Positions 6,315 through 15,666 are shown, counted from the first letter of the stretch. The stretch is 64,000 nucleotides of DNA from Crossiella cryophila (GCF_014204915.1 NZ_JACHMH010000001.1:186001-250000), one strand, 5' to 3'. Notes: generated by a model from the sequence alone, not told the origin. A program made the numbers and translations.

Positions 6315-9287
6315 TCAGTTCACGCACGGGCAGGCCCACCGGCGGTGCCAGTGCGGGGCCTCGGCCGACTCCCGGATGCCCAGCCGGTCGAAGACCTCCC
6401 TGGCCTCCCGCCAGGCCCGGTGCGCCGCGGGCTCGTCCCCGGCCGCCGCGTGCGCCGCGCCCACGTCGCGCAACGTCCTGGCCCGCCACACCGGCAGGCG
6501 CAGCTCGGCCCAGCCGGTCAGCGCCAGGTCCAGGTAGCGCAGGGCGGGTTCGACCTGGCCCTGGGCCAGGCGGCTCTCGCCAAGGGTGCGGTGCAGCAGG
6601 GCCAGGCCGAAGGTGTCGTGCAGGGACTGGCTGGTCTGGGCGGCGGTGAGCAGGGCGGCCTCGGCCTGTTCGGGGCGATGCTGGCGGATCCAGACCTTGG
6701 CCAGGGCCTGGGTGGTGTAGCAGCCGAGCAGGTCGTCGGCGACCGCGCTGACGATGCGGTGGCTGCGGCGGCAGTAGTCCTCGGCCTCGTCCCAGCGGTC
6801 GGCGGCGCGGTGCACCAGGCCGATGCCACGCAGGGCCAGGGCCTCGCCGCGCTCGTTGCCCGCGGCGCGGTAGGAGCTGGCGGCGGCGGTCAGGGTGTCG
6901 ATGGCCTCGGGGTCCTCGCCGAGTTCGCGGTGGGCGTAGCCGATGCCGTACAGGGCGTGCGCGACGCCTTCCTCATCGCCGCTGGTGGCCAGCATGTCCC
7001 TGGCCCGGCGCAACGCGGGCAGCGCGGCGGCGTGGTCGGCGAGTTCGCGGCCGACCATGCCGATGCCGTTGAGCGCGACCGCCTCGCCCCTGGTGTCGCC
7101 GACCTCGGCGAAGAGCGCCCGCGCGGTGCGGAAGTGGGTGCGGGCCAGCTCGTAGCGGTCCCGTTTGTAGTGCAGCTGGCCCAGGCTGCACTCCAGCGCG
7201 GCCTCGCCCCTGCGGTGCCCGGTGCGGCGCAGTGCGCTGATCGCGGCCTCGTGCGTGCGGGCCCAGCCGTCGTAGCGGTTGCGCACCGCGAAGAAGCTGA
7301 ACACCAGCGCCTCGGCCAGTGCCGCGGCCAGCTCGGCCAGGTCCAGTTCGGCCGCCCTGGACACCGCGGCCACCAGCGCGGCCTCCTCCTGCTCGAACCA
7401 GCGCTCGGCGCCGGTGATCCGCGGCCGGGGCTGGGTGCTCAGGTCGGTGTGGCAGAGCCGGGGCACCGCGGGCGGCAGTGGCTCGGCCAGCTCGTCCACC
7501 GCGGCCAGCAGCGCGGTCACCGCCCGGCGCACCGCCTCCCGCCGCTCCCCGGCGGTGTCCTCCAGTTCGGCGCGTTCCCTGGCGTGCAGCCGGACCAGGT
7601 CGTGCATCCGGTACCGCAGTGGCTCGGCCGGTTCGCTGCTGACCTCGATCAGCTGGGCGTCCACCAGCTGGTCGAGCACGTCCTCCGCGGTCTCCTCCGG
7701 CTCGCCCAGCAGCGGCGCGGCCAGCCAGCCCGGCAGGTTGCCGTAACCCAGCGCGCCCAGCAGCCGGTACGCCCGGCGGCTCGCCTCGTCCAGGCCCAGG
7801 TAGCTCACGGCCAGCCCGGTGCGCACGGCCAGGTCGCCGACGGACAGCTCGTCCAGCCGCCGCTGCTCGTCCCGCAACCGGCCAAGCAGCCGGGACACCG
7901 GCCAGTGCGGGCGGGCGGCCAGCTTCGCCCCGGTGATCCGGATCGCCAGCGGCAGGTACCCGCACAGCTGCGCCACCTCGGCCACCGCCGCGGTCTCCGC
8001 GTGCACCCGCTCCGCGCCCAGCAGCCGCGTGAACAGCTCCCGCGCGTCCACCGGCGGCAGCACGTCCAGCGCGACCCGGCGCACCCCCTCCAGCCCGGAC
8101 ATCCGGTGCCTGCTGGTCACCAGCACCAGGCAGTCCGCGCCGCCGGCCAGCAGCGGCCGGACCTGGCCTGCCGCGGCCGCGTCGTCGAGCACCACCAGCA
8201 CCCGCCGCCCGGACAGCTCGGCCCGCCACAGCGCGACCCGCTCCCGCAGCCCCTCCGGGATCCGCTCCCCCGGCACCCGCAGCGCGCGCAGCAGCGCGTC
8301 CAGCACCTCCTCCGGCCCGAGCGAACCCAGTTCGACGAAGAGCTGCCCATCCGGATAGCGCGGGGCCAGCCGGTGCGCGGCCCGCACCGCCAGCGCGGTC
8401 TTGCCCACCCCGGTCGGCCCGTCCAGCCACCACACCGGCAGCACCCCGGAGTCCTGGCCGCCCACCGCGCACAGCCTGGTCAGCTCGGCGACGCGGCCGG
8501 TGAAGTCGGGCACGTCGCGCGGCAGGTGGTTGCGGCTGACCGGCGCGGGGGCAGCGGGCGCGGGCCGGGGTTCGGCGAGCAGTTCGCGGTGCAGGCGCTG
8601 TAGTTCCTGGCCGGGTTCCACGCCCAGTTCGGCCACGGTCAGCGCGCGGGCCTCGTGGAAGACCCGGAGTGCCTCGGCCCGCCGTCCGCTGTGGTGGAGC
8701 GCGGTCATCAGCTGGGCGCGCATCCGTTCCCGCAGCGGGTGCTCGGCCAGCAGCGCGGGCAGTTCGGTGACCAGTTCGGCGTGCCGGCCCAGCCGCAGGT
8801 CCGCGTCCATCCTGGCCTCCAGCGCGGCCAGTCGTTCCTCTTCCAGCCCGGCGAAGAACCGCTCCCGCATCCGGTCCGAACCGATGTCGGCCAGTGGTCT
8901 GCCCCGCCACAGCGAGAGCGCCCTGCGCAGCAGGATGCCCGCCTGTTCGGGGTCGGACTCCCGCCGGGCGGCCGCGGTCCAGGCCCGGAAGCGGTGCAGG
9001 TCGACCTGCTCCGGCCGGACGGACAACACGTAACCGGGTGGGCTGTGCCGCAGTGGCACGGCGAGCAGCTGACGCAGGTGCGAGATGTGCACCTGGAGCG
9101 CCTTGCGCGCGTTCGGCGGCGGCGCCTCGCCCCAGACCGCGTCGATCAGCCGGTCGGTCGAGGTGATCACGCCGGGGTTGAGCAACAGCAGGGCCAGGAT
9201 CTGCCGGGCGCGCGGCGGCGGCTGTTCCTTCGGCAGCCCGGACGCCCAGATCTCCACCGGACCGAGAATGCGAAATTCCTCCACCAT
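6315..9287 (-). CDS. SARP/AfsR-family transcriptional regulator (BTAD, NB-ARC, TPR)
   Basis: A 990-residue regulator. The N-terminus (1-95) is an OmpR-type winged helix (EEFRILGPVEIW ... ALQVHISHLRQLL). A bacterial transcriptional activation domain follows (about 100-240, VDLHRFRAW ... LHRELLAEP). Next is an NB-ARC ATPase with Walker A GPTGVGKTAL (about 288-297), Walker B VLVVLDD and sensor VLVTSRHR. The C-terminal third is TPR-rich (repeats such as GEALALRGIGLVHR). Proteins of this layout activate antibiotic or other specialised-metabolism genes, with the ATPase/TPR part as sensor. No biosynthetic cluster is visible here, so it is an orphan in this window. Downstream it meets the Nudix gene stop to stop, and upstream lies the CHAP gene on the same strand. 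Confidence 0.93.
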   Translation of the reverse strand: MVEEFRILGPVEIWASGLPKEQPPPRARQILALLLLNPGVITSTDRLIDAVWGEAPPPNARKALQVHISHLRQLLAVPLRHSPPGYVLSVRPEQVDLHRFRAWTAAARRESDPEQAGILLRRALSLWRGRPLADIGSDRMRERFFAGLEEERLAALEARMDADLRLGRHAELVTELPALLAEHPLRERMRAQLMTALHHSGRRAEALRVFHEARALTVAELGVEPGQELQRLHRELLAEPRPAPAAPAPVSRNHLPRDVPDFTGRVAELTRLCAVGGQDSGVLPVWWLDGPTGVGKTALAVRAAHRLAPRYPDGQLFVELGSLGPEEVLDALLRALRVPGERIPEGLRERVALWRAELSGRRVLVVLDDAAAAGQVRPLLAGGADCLVLVTSRHRMSGLEGVRRVALDVLPPVDARELFTRLLGAERVHAETAAVAEVAQLCGYLPLAIRITGAKLAARPHWPVSRLLGRLRDEQRRLDELSVGDLAVRTGLAVSYLGLDEASRRAYRLLGALGYGNLPGWLAAPLLGEPEETAEDVLDQLVDAQLIEVSSEPAEPLRYRMHDLVRLHARERAELEDTAGERREAVRRAVTALLAAVDELAEPLPPAVPRLCHTDLSTQPRPRITGAERWFEQEEAALVAAVSRAAELDLAELAAALAEALVFSFFAVRNRYDGWARTHEAAISALRRTGHRRGEAALECSLGQLHYKRDRYELARTHFRTARALFAEVGDTRGEAVALNGIGMVGRELADHAAALPALRRARDMLATSGDEEGVAHALYGIGYAHRELGEDPEAIDTLTAAASSYRAAGNERGEALALRGIGLVHRAADRWDEAEDYCRRSHRIVSAVADDLLGCYTTQALAKVWIRQHRPEQAEAALLTAAQTSQSLHDTFGLALLHRTLGESRLAQGQVEPALRYLDLALTGWAELRLPVWRARTLRDVGAAHAAAGDEPAAHRAWREAREVFDRLGIRESAEAPHWHRRWACPCVN

Positions 9288-9392
9288 TGGCCCCCGGCGC
9301 AGACGGCTGAACGGCCATTGTTGGGCCCGATTCAGCCGGTTGTCTGCCCCCGTGGGTCGCCCCGCGCACTCAAGAACCTGATATCGAAACGA

Positions 9393-9430
9393 TCAGCCGG
9401 GCGGATTTTCGACCCCAGCCGCCCGGCTGA
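9393..9430 (-). terminator. Hairpin terminator of the CHAP gene
   Basis: A perfect 12-bp stem (TCAGCCGGGCGG against CCGCCCGGCTGA) closes a 14-nt loop, 18 bp after the CHAP stop codon. There is no clear U tract, which is common in GC-rich actinomycetes. Confidence 0.65.
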
Positions 9431-9447
9431 CCATTCCCGCGCTGCCC

Positions 9448-10143
9448 TTACGGCCTGGTGCCGCCGTAGAAGGTGCTCCCGCTCAGCGTGCGGGTGACCC
9501 GGCGGACCGCGTTCTGCTGGTTGCCCTCGATCATCTTCACCGTGCTGCCGGAGCGGGATTCGATGATGCCGATGTGCGTGCTGGTGGACGGACTGGACGG
9601 CCCGGTGCCGAACAGCAGCACGTCACCCTTGACCGCCGAACCCAGGTTCGCCTTGCTGTAGGACTTGCCGTTGCGCTGGCCCCACTTGTAGACGTCGCCG
9701 GTGAACGGGTACTGCGGGATGCTCACCCCCGCCTTGCGCCAGACCCAGGTGCTGAACAGGGCGCACCAGGCCACACACTGCGAGGAGTACTTGGTGCAGT
9801 TGCTGCCGGCGGGCCGTTCCCCGTTGCCCAGCTCGGCCGCGGCGAACCGGACGATCTGGTCCCGGTCGGCCAGGGTGCCGGCCGGCGCGGCGGCCACCGG
9901 CACGGTGTCGGGCTGGGTGGCCGCCGTCCTGGCCGCGTCCTGGGCCAGGAACTCCCGCAGCGCCTCGCCGGTGAGCGGGCGGCCGTCCAGATCCTCGACC
10001 GCGAGCACGGCGGGCGCCACGGTGTCCGGATCCTCTGCCGCGATCGCCGGGCCGGTGACCACGGACGAGGCCAGCAACAGGCTGGCCCCGACCCCCAGTA
10101 CGGTCAGACCGCGAACGAGGCGCCGCGGGATGGTCTTCTCCAT
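9448..10143 (-). CDS. Secreted CHAP-domain peptidoglycan hydrolase-like protein
   Basis: A 231-residue protein with a Sec signal peptide (two arginines near the start, hydrophobic core to about residue 35, AIAAE cleavage region). A linker leads to a CHAP-type amidase/peptidase domain. The likely nucleophile Cys lies in VAWCALFSTWVW, the His in THIGIIES and the polar partner near MIEGN. Extra cysteines in NCTKYSSQC could form a disulfide. CHAP enzymes cut peptide or amide bonds in peptidoglycan, so a wall-remodelling role outside the cell is likely. AGGGG precedes the ATG by about nine bases. The 170 bp upstream show no riboswitch that I can name. Confidence 0.82.
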   Translation of the reverse strand: MEKTIPRRLVRGLTVLGVGASLLLASSVVTGPAIAAEDPDTVAPAVLAVEDLDGRPLTGEALREFLAQDAARTAATQPDTVPVAAAPAGTLADRDQIVRFAAAELGNGERPAGSNCTKYSSQCVAWCALFSTWVWRKAGVSIPQYPFTGDVYKWGQRNGKSYSKANLGSAVKGDVLLFGTGPSSPSTSTHIGIIESRSGSTVKMIEGNQQNAVRRVTRTLSGSTFYGGTRP

Positions 10144-10317
10144 GGCAGGTTTCCCCTCATCGGCATCACCGCGCTTTCCGCGGCGAGGTCAGGGTCGGCC
10201 AGCCCGCCTAATACCCGCCAAAGAAACGGTTAAGCTCTCGTTCTGGTGAATACCGGCAAGTTTGTGCACTGAAGAAGGACCAGTCCGCGAGAGCGCTCCC
10301 GCAATGGTTACCCATGC

Positions 10318-10352
10318 GTGCTCAGCGCGGTCCGTCACGCCGCGCTGAGCAC
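10318..10352 (-). terminator. 13-bp-stem terminator, probably the original ychF terminator
   Basis: A perfect 13-bp stem (GTGCTCAGCGCGG against CCGCGCTGAGCAC) closes a 9-nt loop. It lies 10 bp beyond the distal copy of the ychF 3' end. It now ends the Fic transcript, but its position relative to that copy suggests it served ychF before the Fic cassette arrived. Confidence 0.7.
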
Positions 10353-10362
10353 GTTGAGCGGG

Positions 10363-10392
10363 TCAGACGTTGAAGCGGAACTCCACCACGTC
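10363..10392 (-). repeat. 30-bp direct repeat, distal copy of the ychF 3' end
   Basis: Read on the minus strand, it begins GACGTGGTGG and ends AACGTCTGA. It is identical over 30 bp to the last nine codons plus stop of ychF at 11602-11631. The match stops abruptly at both edges. The Fic stop codon (10391-10393) overlaps its inner edge by two bases. Confidence 0.92.
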
Positions 10393-11527
10393 AGCGCTTG
10401 TACGGATCGATCAGTGTCAGTGGTGTCCGGGCTGATTCCAGGGCTGAAGCCGGAAAAGCGGAGCCGACGGTGTAGAAACGGGCGCGGGTACGACCGACCG
10501 GTGTCAGGATGCCTGCCATGACCAGGTCCCGCAGGTCACGTTGGGCTCGCTGCAACCCCAGGTCCTCGGCTCGTTCGTAGCGCGTCCGGCGCACCCGGCC
10601 CGACATCGCCACGTCATACAGCGCCGACACCACCCTCTGCTCCAGCCCTCGGGCCTCCGCGAACTCACCGAGCAGAACCCACACTTGGCTCGAACGATCC
10701 AGTCGGCCACGCACGGTCTGCGCCTGCTGGTGATACGCGGTGAGATTGAAGCGGACCCAGTCAGAAACGTCCTGGCCGGGGAGGTAGGTCGCCCCTCGGT
10801 GTTGCAGTTCGCGGTAGTACTCCCAGGTATTGCCAGGCCGCCCCAGCCAAGCCTCGATTGAGGAGAACTCCGGGGCCAGTTCTCCCTCTCTCGCGATCAT
10901 GAGTGTTTGGAGGGACCGGGACATGCGGCCGTTGCCGTCCGCCCACGGGTGAATGGAAACGAGATGCAGATGCGCCATGGCAGCCCGTACCAGCGGATGG
11001 CTGCCGTCATCCGTGTTCAGCCACTCGACCAGCTCACCCATCAACGACGGCACGTCGACCGCGTCCGGCGCCGTGTACACCGCGATGCTGGGGTCACGCG
11101 CGTCCGTCACGTACACCGCACCATGGCGCCATTGCCCGGCCGGCTTCCGCCGAGTGTGCCGGTGCCCCTGCAGCATCCAGTGGAGCGAGTTGAGGAACTC
11201 CTTGCCATAACGGAAGTCCGAGACATCGTGAAGCGTCTGAATGTAGGTCATCATCCGCTGATAGGCGAGCGTCTCGTCGCGATCTTCCTCGGAGACGTCG
11301 ACGTCCCGCTCGCCCTCCAGGAGGTCCTCGACATCGACTGTGGCCACCTTGAAGCCCTCGATCGAATTGGAGGCCGCAACCGCGTCAGCTGTCAAGAACT
11401 TGCGCAACCCCTCAGCCCATTTGGCCGGAGTGTTCCGCACCTGCTGGCGCAACGAGCGACGAAGGCCGTCGATCTCCCCAAGGACGCGCTGGTCCTCAGC
11501 GTTGAGAGCAGGTGTGGGGTAAAGCAT
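10391..11527 (-). CDS. Fic family protein (predicted AMPylase) with C-terminal winged helix
   Basis: A 378-residue protein starting MLYPTPALN. The Fic motif HPWADGNGRMSR (193-204) is complete, with catalytic His194. An N-terminal inhibitory motif of the S-x-x-x-E-G type (SNSIEG, 53-58) marks it as a class II, self-inhibited Fic enzyme. Such enzymes transfer AMP or another nucleotide moiety to a protein hydroxyl. The C-terminal about 70 residues (QRVVSALYDVA ... ARFYTVG) look like a winged helix, so the protein may bind DNA. The start at ATG 11527 is preferred. An in-frame ATG at 11554 lies inside the palindrome 11542-11562, which argues for the shorter form. No separate antitoxin gene accompanies it. 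Bounded by duplicated ychF ends. Confidence 0.9.
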   Translation of the reverse strand: MLYPTPALNAEDQRVLGEIDGLRRSLRQQVRNTPAKWAEGLRKFLTADAVAASNSIEGFKVATVDVEDLLEGERDVDVSEEDRDETLAYQRMMTYIQTLHDVSDFRYGKEFLNSLHWMLQGHRHTRRKPAGQWRHGAVYVTDARDPSIAVYTAPDAVDVPSLMGELVEWLNTDDGSHPLVRAAMAHLHLVSIHPWADGNGRMSRSLQTLMIAREGELAPEFSSIEAWLGRPGNTWEYYRELQHRGATYLPGQDVSDWVRFNLTAYHQQAQTVRGRLDRSSQVWVLLGEFAEARGLEQRVVSALYDVAMSGRVRRTRYERAEDLGLQRAQRDLRDLVMAGILTPVGRTRARFYTVGSAFPASALESARTPLTLIDPYKR

Positions 11528-11541
11528 GCCCCAACGATAGA

Positions 11542-11562
11542 TTGACGCAATCATTACGTCAA
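11542..11562. promoter_or_regulatory. 21-bp near-perfect palindrome at the Fic promoter (candidate operator)
   Basis: Arms TTGACG and CGTCAA enclose a nearly symmetric centre. Nine of the ten base pairs match around a single central base. On the Fic strand the arm TTGACG could also be the -35 element, so a bound protein would block transcription. The site is 14 bp from the preferred Fic start. The Fic protein's own winged helix is a plausible binder (inference). Confidence 0.6.
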
Positions 11563-11601
11563 TGCGTCAGGCCGGACCGCGAGGCCCGGCCCCTGCCGCC
11601 C

Positions 11602-12681
<1,080 letters not shown>

Positions 12682-12692
12682 GACCAGCCAGT

Positions 12693-13091
12693 CTAAGGGG
12701 TGGCCCGGAGCCACTCGTCCAGCAGGCCACGCAGGTGCTCGCACTCGGCGGCCGGGTGCTCGGCAACGCAGTTGAGCGGATGCCGGAGCAGGTCGCTGGC
12801 GCGCTGGGCGCGGGCGATCCTGGCCTGGAGTTCGGCCACGTGTGCCTCGATGATCCGCTGCCACTCCGCCCGGTCGGCCGTCAGCAGCGCGCCCAGGTCG
12901 TCCAGGCTCAGGCCGAGTTGCTGGCCGGCCTGGATGAAGGCCAGGCGACGCAGGCCGTCCTCGTCGTAGTAGCGCGCGTTGCCCCGGCGCTGGGCGGGTT
13001 CGAGCAGGCCACGGCGTTCGTAGTAGCGCAGCGCCGAGGTGGCCAGGCCGAGCCTGGCGGCGGCCGCGCCGATCGGGACCAGGGTGTCCAT
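12693..13091 (-). CDS. MerR-family transcriptional regulator
   Basis: A 132-residue protein. The N-terminal MerR winged helix reads VPIGAAAARLGLATSALRYYERRGLL (about 5-30), followed by the wing NARYYDEDGLRRLAFIQAG, the dimerisation helix, and a short tail with two cysteines (NCVAEHPAAEC, about 107-117). The spacing of these cysteines differs from the four-Cys iron-sulfur motif of SoxR, so a thiol or metal switch is possible but unproven. The ATG at 13091 lies 13 bp from an 18-bp palindrome shared with the divergent methyltransferase gene. It probably controls both genes. Confidence 0.9.
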   Translation of the reverse strand: MDTLVPIGAAAARLGLATSALRYYERRGLLEPAQRRGNARYYDEDGLRRLAFIQAGQQLGLSLDDLGALLTADRAEWQRIIEAHVAELQARIARAQRASDLLRHPLNCVAEHPAAECEHLRGLLDEWLRATP

Positions 13092-13104
13092 CCCGGCATC
13101 TTGA

Positions 13105-13122
13105 CTTGAACCTGGGTTCAAG
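13105..13122. promoter_or_regulatory. 18-bp palindrome CTTGAACCTGGGTTCAAG (MerR operator candidate)
   Basis: Perfect dyad of 8-bp arms around TG, between the divergent MerR and methyltransferase genes. On the plus strand it begins inside a TTGACT hexamer (13101-13106) that could be the -35 element. A lengthened spacer with the dyad inside it is how MerR proteins usually act. Confidence 0.7.
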
Positions 13123-13137
13123 CGGAAGCCTCGGGGC

Positions 13138-13719
13138 ATGTCGTGGATGACGGATCGCCCGCTGAACCAGTTCGCCCTGCCCCGTGGCTGGCGCGGCAGG
13201 CTCGCGGGCTGGGTGATGGCCAGGACGAACGGGACCGAGGTGGCCGAGGTGCTCGGGGAGCTGGGGCCGGTGCGCGGCCGGGCGGTGCTGGAGGTCGGGT
13301 TCGGTCCCGGGCTGCTCAGCAGGGCGCTGACCGGCGCGGGCGCCAGGGTGACCGGCGTTGATCCGTCCGGGGTGATGCTGCGGCAGGCCCGCCGCCGCGC
13401 CCCCGGCGCCCGGCTGCGGCTGGGCAGCGCGCAGCGGACCGGGGGTGCCGACGGCGAGTTCGAGGTGGTGGTGTCGATGAACAACCTGCCGATGTGGCCC
13501 GACCTGGACGCGGCGCTGGACGAGCTGCACCGGGTCGTCCGGCCTGGTGGGCGGCTGGTGCTGGCCTGGCACGGCGGCACCGAGCCGACCCGGCGGACCC
13601 TCGGCATGCTGCTGCCCGCCGCGGCCGCCGAGCGGGTGCTCGCGGGGTTGCGGGCCCGGTTCGCCAGCGCGGAGCTGAGCAGGACCAGGCACTGCGAGGT
13701 CTTCGCCGCCACCCGCTGA
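13138..13719 (+). CDS. Class I SAM-dependent methyltransferase
   Basis: A 193-residue protein with the Rossmann-type methyltransferase fold. Motif I is VLEVGFGPG (about 50-58), the acidic loop VTGVDPS follows, then a motif VVSMNNLPMW and LHRVVRPGGRLVLAW. The substrate cannot be told from sequence. It is divergent from the MerR gene and shares the palindromic operator region, so expression probably responds to the MerR effector. The ATG at 13138 has only a weak GGGG upstream. ATG 13147 is an alternative. The stop is two bases from the stop of the convergent ogt gene. Confidence 0.85.
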   Translation: MSWMTDRPLNQFALPRGWRGRLAGWVMARTNGTEVAEVLGELGPVRGRAVLEVGFGPGLLSRALTGAGARVTGVDPSGVMLRQARRRAPGARLRLGSAQRTGGADGEFEVVVSMNNLPMWPDLDAALDELHRVVRPGGRLVLAWHGGTEPTRRTLGMLLPAAAAERVLAGLRARFASAELSRTRHCEVFAATR

Positions 13720-13720
13720 G

Positions 13721-14224
13721 TCAGCTGCCCTCGTGGGTGAGCAGCCAGCGCTTGACCTCCGGCCCCCAGCGGAACCCGCCGAGGCCGCCGCCGGTGCGCA
13801 GCACCCGGTGGCAGGGCACGAACAGGGCCGCGGGGTTGCGGGCGCAGGCGGTGGCGGCGGCGCGCACCGCGGCCGGGCGGCCGGCCAGTGCGGCGTACTC
13901 GGCGTAGCTGACCGGGGACCCCGCCGGCACCGTGCGCAGGGCCAGCCAGGCGGCCTCCATGAACTCGCCGCCGCGCTGGCGGACCGGGGTCTGGGCCACC
14001 GCGGCCAGCTCGCCCTCGTGGTAGGCGATCACCGCCTTGGTGACCGCACCCAGGTCGGCCCGGGTGATCAGCTCGGCCGGGCGGATCGAGGCGTGGATGA
14101 GCGGGTGCAGGGCGCCGGGGTCGGCGGTCCAGCCCGAGGCCAGCACCGCGCCGTCGGTGTCGACGATGGTGGTGAACGGACCGGCCTCGGTGTCCACTGT
14201 GGACACAGCCGCGGTGGTGGTCAT
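13721..14224 (-). CDS. ogt: Methylated-DNA--[protein]-cysteine S-methyltransferase (Ogt)
   Basis: A 167-residue suicide repair protein that moves the methyl group of O6-methylguanine onto its own cysteine. The active site PCHRV is at 137-141 (Cys138), preceded by the helix-turn-helix region SPVSYAEYAALAGRPAAVRAAATACARNP with the conserved Asn. The ATG overlaps the TGA of the Ada-AlkA gene (ATGA), so both are co-translated as an alkylation-repair operon. The palindrome GTCCACTGTGGAC is embedded in codons 7-12. Confidence 0.95.
   Translation of the reverse strand: MTTTAAVSTVDTEAGPFTTIVDTDGAVLASGWTADPGALHPLIHASIRPAELITRADLGAVTKAVIAYHEGELAAVAQTPVRQRGGEFMEAAWLALRTVPAGSPVSYAEYAALAGRPAAVRAAATACARNPAALFVPCHRVLRTGGGLGGFRWGPEVKRWLLTHEGS
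14192..14204. repeat. Palindrome GTCCACTGTGGAC (copy 2, inside ogt)
   Basis: The flanks TGTCC and GGACACAG are the same as in copy 1 at 5802. It lies in the 5' coding part of ogt, where the encoded residues (STVDT) are not part of any known motif. Confidence 0.7.
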
Positions 14225-15582
14225 GCGGTTCTCCTGTCAACGTTCTCCGCACCGGGGGTGCGCAGCAGGTGGGCGGTGGCGTAGGAGCGCCAGGGCCGCC
14301 AGGCCCGGGAGCGGGCGGTCAGCGCGGGGTCGGACACCCGCCAGACATCCGGCGCGCCCAGCACCCTGGTGACGATCTCCGCGGCCATCATGGGGGTGAT
14401 CGCGGGGTAGCCGGACAACTCGGCGATCAGCTCGTCGGTGTCGCGGCCGGAGTGCACATCGAGGGAGCCGTCGGCCAGCGCGGCCACCACCTCGCGTCGC
14501 TCCGCGCTCAGCCCGGTCGCCAGCACGGCGGCCGGGGTCGGGAACAACGTGGTCAGCTGACCGTCCGAAGTGGACAGTTGTTCGCCAGGCGGCAGGTCCG
14601 GCAACAGGGTGCGCAGCACGGTTTCCGCGCCGTCGACGCTGCCGGGCACCCGGATGCCGGGGGCGGCGGTCACCAGCGGGGCCAGCAGCGGGTCGGCGCC
14701 GAGCAGTTCGTCCACCGCGCACGGGTCGGCGTCCAGGTCCAGCAGGCGCCGGACGCGGGACACCGCGCTGCCCAGGTCACGCAGGTCGGTCAGGGTGAGC
14801 GTGCAGGCCACGTGCGTCGGACCGGGTTCCAGCCACACCGTGGCCGGGCCGTGCGGCAGCCGCAGGGTGCGCCCGTACCGGCCGGGTTCGGCGTGTTCGA
14901 TGCCCGGGATGGCTTGGGCGGCCAGGGTTTCCAGCAGGCCGGCGGCGTCGAAGGGCGGCCGGAACGGCAGTCGCAGGTTGATCGCGCCGGGCGGGGCGGG
15001 CAGTTCCTTGCGGCGACGGCGCTGGGCTTCGGCGCGCAGCTGGGTCGGGTTGACCGCGAACACCGCGCGGATGGTGTCGTTGAACTGCCGCACGCTGGCG
15101 AACCCGGCCGCGAAGGCGACGTCGGCGAAGGTCAGTTCGGTGGTCTCGATCAGCAGCCGGGCCGCGTGCGCCCGGTGCGCGCGGGCCAGCGCGAGCGGAC
15201 CGGCGCCGAGTTCGGTGGTCAGCACCCTGGTCAGGTGCCGTTCGGAGTAGCCGAGCCGGGTGGCCAGGCCGGGCACGCCGTCGCGTTCGACCACCCCGTC
15301 GGTGATCAACCGCATGGCGCGGGCGGCCAGGTCGGCGCGCAGGTTCCACTCCGGGGAACCGGGCACCGCGTCCGGCAGGCAGCGGCGGCAGGCGCGGAAG
15401 CCCGCGGTCTGCGCGGCGGCCGCGGTCAGGTGGAATTCGACGTTGCGCCGCTTGGGGGTGACCGCGGGGCAGGACGGGCGGCAGTAGATGCCCGTGGTGC
15501 GCACCGCGAACACGAAGCAGCCGTCGAACCGGGCGTCGCGGGCGGCGACGGAGCGGTAGGCGCGTTCCGGATCGAGGAGCAT
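14221..15582 (-). CDS. alkA: Ada-AlkA fusion: methyl-sensing activator plus DNA-3-methyladenine glycosylase
   Basis: A 453-residue fusion. The Ada metal-binding domain has the four zinc cysteines Cys34 and Cys38 (YCRPSC) and Cys65 and Cys68 (ACRRC). Cys34 should accept methyl from phosphotriesters. An AraC-type helix-turn-helix follows (about 85-185). The AlkA glycosylase part (about 200-450) ends in SGYPAITPMMAAE ... WRPWRSYATAHLL. The aspartate in WRVSDPAL is in the place of the catalytic Asp, but the usual helix-hairpin-helix PGIGPWTA reads PAITPMMA, so DNA grip may differ. ATG 15582 is preceded by AGGA. Longer upstream starts are less likely. First gene of the operon with ogt; the protein is likely its own activator. 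Confidence 0.93.
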   Translation of the reverse strand: MLLDPERAYRSVAARDARFDGCFVFAVRTTGIYCRPSCPAVTPKRRNVEFHLTAAAAQTAGFRACRRCLPDAVPGSPEWNLRADLAARAMRLITDGVVERDGVPGLATRLGYSERHLTRVLTTELGAGPLALARAHRAHAARLLIETTELTFADVAFAAGFASVRQFNDTIRAVFAVNPTQLRAEAQRRRRKELPAPPGAINLRLPFRPPFDAAGLLETLAAQAIPGIEHAEPGRYGRTLRLPHGPATVWLEPGPTHVACTLTLTDLRDLGSAVSRVRRLLDLDADPCAVDELLGADPLLAPLVTAAPGIRVPGSVDGAETVLRTLLPDLPPGEQLSTSDGQLTTLFPTPAAVLATGLSAERREVVAALADGSLDVHSGRDTDELIAELSGYPAITPMMAAEIVTRVLGAPDVWRVSDPALTARSRAWRPWRSYATAHLLRTPGAENVDRRTA

Positions 15583-15666
15583 GACACCGATCCTGCCAGC
15601 GCCAACGCGGAGCCGCTGGCGGGAATCAGACACCACCCTCGGCGTGATCCGGGGCACCCTGAGTTG

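Larger units (their letters stand above)
10363..11601 (-). mobile_element. Putative Fic cassette inserted at the ychF 3' end
   Basis: This 1,239-bp unit carries one gene (Fic) and its own promoter and operator. It is bounded by the two 30-bp copies of the ychF 3' terminus, so ychF stays intact while the old downstream terminator is pushed beyond the cassette. That geometry is the signature of site-specific integration into a gene's 3' end. No integrase, transposase or inverted terminal repeat is present, so the mobilising enzyme is missing or acted in trans. The cassette reads visibly less GC-rich than its neighbours. Illegitimate duplication during insertion is the main alternative. Confidence 0.5.

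Noticed and set aside
6345-8603. Long open frame of about 750 codons opposite the SARP regulator gene
   Set aside because: It is antisense to a gene with clear domains, is rich in Gly/Gln/Val/Arg without family motifs, and comes from the GC bias at codon position three.
10144-10317. Possible c-di-AMP (ydaO-type) or other riboswitch before the CHAP gene
   Set aside because: Such elements are known before actinomycete wall hydrolases, but the conserved ydaO blocks could not be found in the 170 bp upstream.
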